Part shown: positions 1 through 6,009 of the stretch, piece by piece
Numbering within the stretch: the stretch's first letter is position 1
Layout of the letters: every line of letters starts with the position of its first letter
NCBI GenBank assembly: GCA_964552655.1
Contig: CAZKHG010000065.1
Span: forward strand, 1 to 16,400
Source: CAZKHG01 sp964552655
Lineage (GTDB): Bacteria > Bacteroidota > Bacteroidia > Bacteroidales > Tenuifilaceae
Length of the DNA stretch: 16,400 nucleotides
Reading direction: 5' to 3'
The notes under the pieces: generated by a model
The model's database searches: none
The model's input: only the letters and a program-made list of their open reading frames with translations
What the model was told of the DNA's origin: nothing
Made by a program: the position numbers and the translations under genes

Positions 1-952
1 CACTGTGGCAGTCAACACATTTTAACCCAGCATTAATATGAACATCTCTTCTGCTTGAATAGCTGGTACCCTTCTTTTTCCAATCGGGTTTAGCGTGGCA
101 ATTCAGGCAGGTTTCATTACGAACTTCACGAACCAAATGGAGTGATAATTTTCCATCTTTATCAAATCTGCTTTTATCATAATATACAACCACCTTAATG
201 GTGTCTTTAATACTTCCTTCAACGGTTGCTAGTCCACTTCCCTGAGTTGCAGCCCATCTGAAATTCCATTTTTCGAGTTGCTTGTTTCGTTCTTTATAGT
301 TGTATTCTGGTAGGTGACATAATTGGCAGTCGGCTTCTATTACACCTGTGTTTGCCCAATTCGCTTTGTAATAATCACCATCAAAATTATTATTGCCTAA
401 AGCCATCATTCTGTTGGCTGTATCAGCCATAAATCTATCGTAGCGTTTTCCATTACGGTCAAATTCTAGAGAGCCACCACCGGGGTGACATGCGCCACAG
501 GTTGCAGTAATAAAATCGAACGAGGTCATGTCAATCTCTTTTGCCGATTTATTATTTTTTGCTGCTAATGCTCGATAAATAGGGGCAGGTGAACACCAAT
601 TACCACCATAATTCCCAGGATGCGATACCCACTGAAAACGACTTTTCATTACACTATCGGGAATTTCATCCTTGCCTTGCTGAAAGTGAAAGCCCTGCGT
701 GATTTTATCGTAGTCGTGACATTTTCCACAGGTTTGACGTGATGAATAAGGTTTGTCGGTATTAATACCTTTTATAGGATTAATTATATTTCCGTCCTCA
801 TCGTATAAGAAGAATGGTGGACAAACACCAGATTTTGTGATATACTCTTTATCAATGGGTGTAATATTACCCGTTTTGCTGCTGCCTATTGCAAGCGCAA
901 TAATTATCAACAAAGAAAATCCGATGAAAATAACAAGTAGTTGCTTTTTCAT
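1..952 (-). CDS. Multiheme c-type cytochrome, C-terminus beyond the window
   Basis: The reading frame opens at an ATG at 952 and is still open at base 2, so 317 residues are visible and the C-terminus is missing. Residues 1-25 form a signal peptide or N-terminal anchor (MKKQ, then a hydrophobic stretch), so the protein is exported. Five CXXCH heme-binding motifs are visible: CGKCH at 75, CGACH at 152, CQLCH at 209, CLNCH at 282 and CVDCH at 312. More may follow outside the window. It is an exported electron-transfer cytochrome. The exact family (tetrathionate reductase-type, octaheme or other) cannot be told from the visible part. It lies 71 bp downstream of the anchored thioredoxin gene on the same strand, with no terminator seen between them, so it may be the last visible gene of the arsenical locus. 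The heme motifs are direct evidence; its substrate is unknown. Confidence 0.9.
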   Translation of the reverse strand, partial: MKKQLLVIFIGFSLLIIIALAIGSSKTGNITPIDKEYITKSGVCPPFFLYDEDGNIINPIKGINTDKPYSSRQTCGKCHDYDKITQGFHFQQGKDEIPDSVMKSRFQWVSHPGNYGGNWCSPAPIYRALAAKNNKSAKEIDMTSFDFITATCGACHPGGGSLEFDRNGKRYDRFMADTANRMMALGNNNFDGDYYKANWANTGVIEADCQLCHLPEYNYKERNKQLEKWNFRWAATQGSGLATVEGSIKDTIKVVVYYDKSRFDKDGKLSLHLVREVRNETCLNCHAKPDWKKKGTSYSSRRDVHINAGLKCVDCHS

Positions 953-1023
953 AATCAAATGATGTTTAATTAGGTAATGCGTTCACTAGCCAGAGAATTA
1001 TGTAAAAAACTGATTAGGTTATA

Positions 1024-1524
1024 CTATTTATGAGAAAGATTCTGGAGACCATTATCTTTTAATTCCTCTACCGAAAAATACCCAGTATGTCTGAAATACT
1101 CTTTCCCCTCCTTATCTAGCAATACCTGCGTAGGAATTACTGCAATACCAAAGTATTTCATTAGGCTTTGATTTTCGGGCATTAAAATGTTTAGAAATAC
1201 TACGTTTACTTTTTTGGGGTATTGAGTTCGTATTTCATCCATTACTTCTTCCATACGTTTGCAAGCAGAACACCCTTTTGCACCAAATTCGAGAAATGTA
1301 ACCTCGTAAGCCAACCCATTACTCAGGTAATTATAGGCTGAATCAATGTATGCTGACTCCGCTTTCTGGGTTTCGATATTGGATTGTGCTTTAATCGATT
1401 TCGATGCAAAATCGGTGAGATTATCCTTGAGAGCAAAAAGCATAACAAAAAACAGCACCGAAAGCACCATAAATACTATAGGTAAAATCTGTTTTGTTTT
1501 AGTAGATAACTTCAGCTTTATCAT
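1024..1524 (-). CDS. Membrane-anchored thioredoxin-family protein
   Basis: This 166-residue protein has a short basic N-terminus and one hydrophobic segment at about residues 11-31 (signal anchor). The rest is a thioredoxin-like domain with the active-site motif CSAC at 85-88, preceded by a FLEFGAKG strand. A cis-proline region (AVIPTQVLL) and the sequence YFGI typical of the fold follow. It should work on the periplasmic side as a thiol-disulfide oxidoreductase. The ATG at 1524 lies inside the end of the DGC-domain gene (26 bp overlap), which suggests translational coupling. Partners could be the CcdA-like protein encoded upstream, which would supply electrons, and either the arsenical machinery or apocytochrome cysteines of the neighbouring multiheme cytochrome. 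The fold is clear; the substrate is inferred. Confidence 0.88.
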   Translation of the reverse strand: MIKLKLSTKTKQILPIVFMVLSVLFFVMLFALKDNLTDFASKSIKAQSNIETQKAESAYIDSAYNYLSNGLAYEVTFLEFGAKGCSACKRMEEVMDEIRTQYPKKVNVVFLNILMPENQSLMKYFGIAVIPTQVLLDKEGKEYFRHTGYFSVEELKDNGLQNLSHK

Positions 1525-1873
1525 ATACAGCTTTTATTACTTCTTCGGTTACAGGGGTATGTCCTTTTTTATATCCGAGGTCGGTAACACGCAAGTATTT
1601 ATAATCGGTGAAACCGTACTTATCCAGTATCTGTTTTCCACAATCAATAGGGCAACCATCAAGCATCAGAACATTTTTTTTCTTGAAATTCTCAATTGAT
1701 TTTTCAATGCCAGCACCAATTGTTGCTAGACAACTCATTTTGCGTACCCCATTGTCCCTAAGCTTTCGAGCAACAATGTCTGTTACCTGTCCCAAATCAC
1801 ATGAGCCTGAACAAGCCAAAACCATATACTCAGCACTGCCACATAGGCACGAGTCTTTTTCAGTATTATCCAT
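1499..1873 (-). CDS. DGC-domain protein, putative zinc-binding
   Basis: This cysteine-rich protein of 124 residues starts at the ATG at 1873. A longer reading from a GTG at 1948 would overlap arsR and add a sequence without domain character. The signature D-G-C at 72-74 sits in LDGCPIDCGK. Further cysteines are at 9, 11, 21, 25, 48 and 78, matching the DGC (putative zinc-binding) family, which has conserved cysteines and no established enzyme activity. No signal peptide is present, so it is probably cytoplasmic. It begins 25 bp after arsR and overlaps the next thioredoxin gene by 26 bp, so it is part of the operon. With seven cysteines in an arsenical locus it could bind metal or metalloid, or carry electrons, but this is inference. 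Confidence 0.85.
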   Translation of the reverse strand: MDNTEKDSCLCGSAEYMVLACSGSCDLGQVTDIVARKLRDNGVRKMSCLATIGAGIEKSIENFKKKNVLMLDGCPIDCGKQILDKYGFTDYKYLRVTDLGYKKGHTPVTEEVIKAVYDKAEVIY

Positions 1874-1898
1874 TATTCTTTCAGTTCTTATTAAACTT

Positions 1899-2246
1899 CT
1901 ATTTTTTACACCCTCCCGGGCAATCAATTTTTGTCTTTGACAGCTCACGGATAGTGTTGAGCATCATATGATATTGTAGGTTTAACTCGTTTAGCATCTC
2001 ATCGTTTAACCTGTACCTCTGACAAATACCATCGGGTGTAGCTGTTATTAATCCAATCTCTTTCAGTTTACTTAGGTGCTGCGATACGGTTGACTTGCTT
2101 AATGGTAATCGCTCTGAAATAGAGCCAGCAGTACAATCGAAGTACTTAGCCAGATGAATGATAATCTGCAACCGTGCTGGATGCGAAAGGGCATCCAGCA
2201 TTGGTGCAAGCTTGAGGGATATATCCTGATATTCTATTACTTCCAT
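1899..2246 (-). CDS. arsR: ArsR-family transcriptional repressor
   Basis: This 115-residue winged-helix regulator has the SHPARLQII opening helix at 21-30 and a helix-turn-helix at about 43-65 (SERLPLSKSTVSQHLSKLKEIGLI). The wing is around GICQRYRL at 73-80. The classical ELCVCDL metal motif is absent. Instead cysteines lie at 38, 75, 109 and 113, the last two in a C-terminal CPGGC motif, so an As(III) or organoarsenical site built from C38 plus the C-terminal pair is plausible. The ATG at 2246 is only 1 bp after the stop of the dehydrogenase gene, showing tight coupling. It probably represses the locus by binding the paired inverted repeats at 5911-5933 and 4412-4432. Family assignment is firm; ligand and target are inferred. 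Confidence 0.92.
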   Translation of the reverse strand: MEVIEYQDISLKLAPMLDALSHPARLQIIIHLAKYFDCTAGSISERLPLSKSTVSQHLSKLKEIGLITATPDGICQRYRLNDEMLNELNLQYHMMLNTIRELSKTKIDCPGGCKK

Positions 2247-2247
2247 T

Positions 2248-3027
2248 TTATGGTTTTATTTTTTGGAAAAGTCCGTTCAACTTCTCATCGTAAATCTTCA
2301 GAATTTCAGATTCATTCTCACCAATGGGTTTGACGGGTATTAGGTCAATAACACCTGCTTTATCAAGACCGCTATCGAACATGGTTTCGGTGGTTGCATT
2401 GAGCATGTTTTTAACTGCATCAACGGCTTCTTGGTCATCCATACCAAAACTCTTTGCCAGCTCAATCAGCTTGTAGTACTGAAACCAGAGGTAGGTTGGA
2501 CCCATTGCAACTATCATAGCATATCCTTCTATCTTATTTTCTGCGACCTCAAGGGTATGCCCAAAGTTTTTAAATAAATCCATGAGATGCTTTTTTGTAT
2601 CGCTATCTATGGATTTGGAGAAAACAACAGGATTATACCCCTTCCCAATTATCGATGATGCTAATGGTAGCAGTCTAACAATCCTGTTGTACCCACCTAG
2701 CAGCATGGTCATTTTGTCAATGGTGAACTTTGGCGCAAGCGAAATCAGGGTTGACTTGGGGTTAATTCCCTCTTTAGACTTTTCAAGCGTTTCGGCTATC
2801 ATTGGTGGATGTACAGCAAGAAAAATATAATCTGCACCCAGAATGTTCGCTGTTAAACTTGTTTCAGTTGTGATATAAGTGAATTTGGAGGATAGTGCCT
2901 TTAGCACATCAGGGTTGGTATCCATAACAGACACTTGCTGGTAGGTTACCTTTTTACTTTCAAGTGCGGTTAGGAAAATCTTGGTAATCCGACCACCACC
3001 GATAAAGGAGATTTTCTTGTTTTCCAT
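2248..3027 (-). CDS. NAD(P)-binding, pyrroline-5-carboxylate reductase-like dehydrogenase
   Basis: This 259-residue cytoplasmic protein opens with a Rossmann fold: the dinucleotide loop is IGGGRITKIF at 9-18, followed by a TNPDVL strand end near 37-42 and FLAVHPP near 69-75. Overall it resembles the ProC/F420-dependent NADP reductase superfamily, with a helical C-terminal half. The SPGGTT substrate motif of true ProC is not present; the corresponding stretch reads IPVKPIGENESE. It is therefore probably not a proline biosynthesis enzyme. It lies between the ArsP-type permease gene (25 bp gap) and arsR (1 bp gap), which ties it to the arsenical operon, perhaps as a source of reducing power or as a reductase of an unknown substrate. 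The fold is well supported; the reaction is unknown. Confidence 0.8.
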   Translation of the reverse strand: MENKKISFIGGGRITKIFLTALESKKVTYQQVSVMDTNPDVLKALSSKFTYITTETSLTANILGADYIFLAVHPPMIAETLEKSKEGINPKSTLISLAPKFTIDKMTMLLGGYNRIVRLLPLASSIIGKGYNPVVFSKSIDSDTKKHLMDLFKNFGHTLEVAENKIEGYAMIVAMGPTYLWFQYYKLIELAKSFGMDDQEAVDAVKNMLNATTETMFDSGLDKAGVIDLIPVKPIGENESEILKIYDEKLNGLFQKIKP

Positions 3028-3052
3028 AGTTCTGTTTTTTTAGGTTTTTGAA

Positions 3053-4396
3053 TTAGAACATGTAACCATAAAATATACCTGTTATTGTTGCCATAATAAT
3101 AACCAGCGAAACGTAAACTACAGTCTTTTTTGTTCCAAGCACCCCTCTAATTACAAGCATATTGGGTAACGATAAAGATGGTCCTGCAAGTAGCAGTGCC
3201 AGCGCAGGCCCTTTCCCCATTCCTGATGCTAATAAACCTTGTACAATTGGTACCTCGGTTAGAGTTGCAAAGTACATGAAAGCACCCACAACAGACGCAA
3301 ATACGTTTGAGAAAATGGAGTTGCCACCCACCAGCCAGGCCACCCACTCGTTGGGTATTACACCAGCAATGGTTTGTCCATCGTGGGTTGAACCCAGCAA
3401 GAAGCCAGCCGTAATTACACCTATAGCAAGCAGGGGTAGTATTTGTTTGGCAAAACCCCACGTGGCAATGGTCCACTCACGGTTATCCCCATCGATTTTG
3501 TCCTTCAGGGTTATAAATCCAAGTGCCGCTACACCAACCGCCATGGGTAAAAGGGGCATTATCTTGGCATCGACGATATACAAATTGGCAATAATCGCTG
3601 AAGCAACAATTACAGCGGCAGCACCAAGCACCCATTGCCATTTAATCTTCAATATATAAATCAGGGAATATCCTAGAAACAAGCTGAAAAACCCGGTTAT
3701 GTACCATTTAAATGACCAGATATAATACCATGTGCTTGTTGTATCCCCGTTGGCTGGTTTGCCCCAGTTGGCAAAAACGAGGATTAAAACCAACGAGAAA
3801 AAGTGAAACGAGGTTTGCCACATGGGTCTCTTTTCGGGCATCAGGGGAATATTCAACTGCTCCTCGCGCTTGGCCTGCTCTTCTTTCCGGTAGATTAAGG
3901 ACATGATAACCCCTATAATTACGCTAAAGGCCACTGCCCCAATCGTTCGGGCAACACCCATCTCAAAACCTAAAATTCTGGCTGTTAGAATAATTGCCAG
4001 AATGTTGATTGCAGGGCCTGAGTACAAAAACGCGATAGCGGGGCCTAACCCTGCACCACGCTTATGAATGCTTGAGAACAGCGGAAGTATTGTGCAGCTG
4101 CAAACAGCCAGAATTGTACCCGACACGGCTGCAACTGTATAGGCAAGCCATTTCTTTGCATTGGCACCAAAATATCGCAGCACCGAGCCCTGGCTCACAA
4201 ATACCGAAATTACCCCTGCAATAAAAAAGGCAGGGAGCAGGCACAAAATCACATGCTCCCGGGCATACCACTTAACCAGGTCGAAAGTTGCATCAATTGC
4301 TGTATTGAACCGTACGCTTTCTATTGGCAAAAAGAAAGCAACCAGGAATATGGTTATTATCCATGTAAGGATTTTTAATTCTTTTTTTGTCTCCAT
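3053..4396 (-). CDS. ArsP-type permease (PF03773 family)
   Basis: This 447-residue polytopic inner-membrane protein carries both signature blocks of the ArsP/DUF318 permease family. The first is AVCSCTILPLF (C99 and C101) followed by GPAIAFLYSGPAINILA near 118-134. The second, near the C-terminus, runs through TEVPIVQGLLASGMGKGPA into LLAGPSLSLPNM. A charged cytoplasmic loop at about 168-192 (RKEEQAKREEQ) separates the two halves. Characterised ArsP proteins export trivalent organoarsenicals, but relatives have been linked to other metals, so the substrate is inferred from the surrounding arsE/F/G-like genes and arsR. It has its own operator-like repeat 16 bp upstream of the ATG, so it may be controlled separately from arsEF. 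Confidence 0.88.
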   Translation of the reverse strand: METKKELKILTWIITIFLVAFFLPIESVRFNTAIDATFDLVKWYAREHVILCLLPAFFIAGVISVFVSQGSVLRYFGANAKKWLAYTVAAVSGTILAVCSCTILPLFSSIHKRGAGLGPAIAFLYSGPAINILAIILTARILGFEMGVARTIGAVAFSVIIGVIMSLIYRKEEQAKREEQLNIPLMPEKRPMWQTSFHFFSLVLILVFANWGKPANGDTTSTWYYIWSFKWYITGFFSLFLGYSLIYILKIKWQWVLGAAAVIVASAIIANLYIVDAKIMPLLPMAVGVAALGFITLKDKIDGDNREWTIATWGFAKQILPLLAIGVITAGFLLGSTHDGQTIAGVIPNEWVAWLVGGNSIFSNVFASVVGAFMYFATLTEVPIVQGLLASGMGKGPALALLLAGPSLSLPNMLVIRGVLGTKKTVVYVSLVIIMATITGIFYGYMF

Positions 4397-4411
4397 AAAC
4401 TATAAAAATAA

Positions 4412-4432
4412 CGTAATTCGTAAAACAACGAA
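4412..4432 (-). promoter_or_regulatory. Probable ArsR operator upstream of the permease gene
   Basis: The 16-mer at 4417-4432 (TTCGTAAAACAACGAA on plus) is an imperfect inverted repeat. It matches the perfect repeat upstream of arsE at 14 of 16 positions. Both copies also share an extra CGTA half-site one base to the left, here at 4412-4415. The element lies 16-36 bp upstream of the permease ATG, in the 53-bp gap after arsG. No convincing -7 box is seen next to it. Binding by the local ArsR is inferred. Confidence 0.6.
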
Positions 4433-4449
4433 ATAATAAGTGAAAAAAA

Positions 4450-5151
4450 TTATACCCAGGCCCTGAAAATATAGTAAACCCCAACCAAAAGGAACAGGGT
4501 GGCAATAACCCTTCTGAACCAGAGCTCAAAAATCTTAACTTTATGGTAAACACTCCCAATCCCAGAAATGGTGTAAGCTAATAACCATGCAAAAATTATC
4601 ACAGGTATCCCAGTGGCAAAGGCAAATAATACAGGTAAATAAAGACCTGAGGCACTACTTACGGTCATTGGAACAAGCATCCCGAAATACAAAACACCAC
4701 TGTATGGGCAAAACGCAAGCGCAAAAACAACACCAAGCAGAATAGCATCCCATGAACTCCATGAAGTTTTGTTTTGCATTTTCGAGGTTAAACCGCTTAA
4801 TGCAGGGAACTTTATTTTGATGAAGTCGAGCATGAATAACCCAATAACAATAAGCAGCGGGCCCACTATTTTCTCCCCATAACGCTGAAAGAAACCTGAA
4901 AATTTAAACTGGTCAACCCCAAGAAAGATAACCAGCGCAATAGTTGTGTAGGTAATACCTCTTCCTATAGTGTAAAGGAGGCCATTCACAAAAACCCTGT
5001 GCTTGTTCTCAATATCCCTGCTGATAAAACCTACAGCGGTAATGTTAGTTGCTAACGGGCAGGGGCTGATGGCGGTCATCAATCCTAAAAGAAAAGCTGA
5101 AAGCCAGGGGGCAGAATTGCTCTCAAGTAAAGAGCTAAGAAATTGTTCCAT
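4450..5151 (-). CDS. arsG: ArsG-like CcdA/DsbD-family membrane protein
   Basis: This 233-residue inner-membrane protein has about six transmembrane segments. It shows the two cysteine-proline sites of the CcdA/DsbD membrane domain: C31 in AISPCPLATN and C148 in ALAFCPYSG. These two residues form the redox pair that passes electrons across the membrane in the family. Together with the two small thioredoxin-fold proteins encoded just upstream it matches the arsEFG arrangement, where ArsG is described as an efflux permease for trivalent aromatic arsenicals. The alternative is a plain CcdA role in supplying thiol reductant, for instance to the anchored thioredoxin and the multiheme cytochrome of this locus. 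Family is clear; efflux versus electron transfer is not settled by sequence. Confidence 0.82.
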   Translation of the reverse strand: MEQFLSSLLESNSAPWLSAFLLGLMTAISPCPLATNITAVGFISRDIENKHRVFVNGLLYTIGRGITYTTIALVIFLGVDQFKFSGFFQRYGEKIVGPLLIVIGLFMLDFIKIKFPALSGLTSKMQNKTSWSSWDAILLGVVFALAFCPYSGVLYFGMLVPMTVSSASGLYLPVLFAFATGIPVIIFAWLLAYTISGIGSVYHKVKIFELWFRRVIATLFLLVGVYYIFRAWV

Positions 5152-5176
5152 AAAAACTGATTAATGAATAGTTTAT

Positions 5177-5218
5177 TTTAAAAAATCAGTGGTGAGGTGT
5201 GATACTCCACCACTGATT
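5177..5218 (-). terminator. Intrinsic terminator or attenuator between arsF and arsG
   Basis: A perfect 11-bp stem (AATCAGTGGTG at 5184-5194 with CACCACTGATT at 5208-5218) encloses a 13-nt loop. Read on the minus strand, it begins 8 nt after the arsF stop and is followed by a run of six T. This is the usual shape of a rho-independent terminator. It lies within the 75-bp gap between arsF and arsG, so arsEF transcripts probably end here with partial readthrough, or the hairpin protects the arsEF message. Confidence 0.75.
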
Positions 5219-5226
5219 GAATCTAT

Positions 5227-5646
5227 TTACATCAGCTTGTCAATCTTTTCTTTGATTATCTCCTTAAACTTTTCAGGGTTATTACGTGCATTCATAAAGC
5301 CCTCGTTGGTAATATTAATCTTTTGGTCACCCTTAACAATCATAAGAGTTTGACCAGAAATACCAAGCTTTTCTGCAATCTCTTTGCTACTGGCATCATC
5401 TAGGTTAATGGCCATAAAAGTAATTTTACCTGATTTTACCTGTTCTGGGTAAAGCGTTTCGATATCTTTTTTAGCTTCGGCTTCAACAGCCTTACAGGTT
5501 ACACACCTACTGGTGAAATGAAAATAGTATGCCTCGATTTTCCCCGAGTTTGAGGTTGCATTCTCTTTCTTTGTGCTGCTCTGAGCATTGCAGGAGGTTG
5601 TTATTGCAACCCCGATAATTACAATTAGCAAATGGATTTTTTTCAT
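5227..5646 (-). CDS. arsF: ArsF-like thioredoxin-fold lipoprotein
   Basis: This 139-residue protein has an N-terminal lipoprotein signal: KK, a hydrophobic stretch, then ITTSC with C19 as the lipidation site. A low-complexity linker (SSTKKENATSNSG) follows. The thioredoxin-like domain has a CVTC motif at 48-51, preceded by AYYFHFTSR. It should sit outside the cytoplasmic membrane as a lipid-anchored redox protein. It resembles proteins named ArsF-family (described as a subunit acting on nitrophenyl compounds together with ArsE). The gene starts 8 bp after arsE and is followed by a terminator hairpin and then arsG. The lipobox and CXXC are direct observations; a role with aromatic arsenicals is taken from the family and the gene order. 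Confidence 0.82.
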   Translation of the reverse strand: MKKIHLLIVIIGVAITTSCNAQSSTKKENATSNSGKIEAYYFHFTSRCVTCKAVEAEAKKDIETLYPEQVKSGKITFMAINLDDASSKEIAEKLGISGQTLMIVKGDQKINITNEGFMNARNNPEKFKEIIKEKIDKLM

Positions 5647-5654
5647 AGCTTCAA

Positions 5655-5888
5655 CTATTTTGTTAACAGGTTTTTAATTTCCGGAACGGTTGCAACCCGC
5701 CCGCTTAGAACAACTTTCTCGTCTATTACCAGTGCGGGGGTGTGTAAAATGCCGTACTCCATAATTTTAACGATATCCTCCACTTTCTCGATGTTGGCCT
5801 CAACGCCAAGTTCATTAACCGCATTGCGGGTTGCCTGTTCAAGTGCCTTGCACTTAGGGCAGCCTGTGCCCAGAACTTTTATTGTCAT
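5655..5888 (-). CDS. arsE: ArsE-like small thioredoxin-fold protein
   Basis: This cytoplasmic protein of 77 residues belongs to the MTH895/TM0996 small redox-disulfide family. The active site CPKC lies at 10-13 after strand IKVLGTG. HTPALVI near 49-55 contains the cis-proline, and VVLSGRVATVPEI completes the fold. Such proteins commonly neighbour ArsP-type permeases and CcdA-like proteins, and one is the first gene (arsE) of arsEFG operons. It is the first gene of this locus and is preceded by a promoter and an operator-like inverted repeat. It could reduce the C31/C148 pair of the ArsG-like membrane protein from the cytoplasmic side. Family is confident; the arsE name rests on gene order. 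Confidence 0.85.
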   Translation of the reverse strand: MTIKVLGTGCPKCKALEQATRNAVNELGVEANIEKVEDIVKIMEYGILHTPALVIDEKVVLSGRVATVPEIKNLLTK

Positions 5889-5910
5889 GTTGATTTGTTT
5901 TGTAAATTAG

Positions 5911-5933
5911 TTCGTAGTTCGTAAAAATACGAA
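5911..5933 (-). promoter_or_regulatory. Probable ArsR operator upstream of arsE
   Basis: The 16-mer TTCGTAAAAATACGAA at 5918-5933 is a perfect inverted repeat (TTCGTA, four A, TACGAA). An additional direct half-site TTCGTA lies at 5911-5916. On the minus strand the repeat starts 1 nt after the -7 box of the arsE promoter, so it would cover the transcription start, the classical site for a repressor. A near copy occurs upstream of the permease gene. The assignment to ArsR is inferred. Confidence 0.7.
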
Positions 5934-5934
5934 G

Positions 5935-5962
5935 CAAAGATATTATTTTTTTTAATTTCAAA
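5935..5962 (-). promoter_or_regulatory. Promoter of arsE (Bacteroidota type)
   Basis: On the minus strand the -7 box TATCTTTG (5942 down to 5935) fits the TAnnTTTG consensus exactly. TTTG at 5962-5959 could be the -33 element, though its 16-nt spacing is a little short. The start of arsE is 46 nt downstream of the box, with the operator-like repeat in between. Confidence 0.55.
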
Positions 5963-6009
5963 TGATTTCTGATTTTATTTTTGGTGAGAGGCTAAGTGTA
6001 AGATAAAAA

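Noticed and set aside
753..962. Plus-strand 69-residue hydrophobic frame at the start of the multiheme cytochrome gene.
   Set aside because: It is the antisense reading of the cytochrome signal peptide and first heme region.
1874..1948. N-terminal extension of the DGC-domain protein from a GTG at 1948.
   Set aside because: It would overlap arsR by 50 bp and adds 25 residues without conservation; the ATG at 1873 gives a normal family start.
3162..3659. Plus-strand open frames inside the permease gene (also at 1346-1940, 7555-8242 and elsewhere).
   Set aside because: They lie antisense to genes with clear family motifs and show no recognisable domains or start signals of their own.
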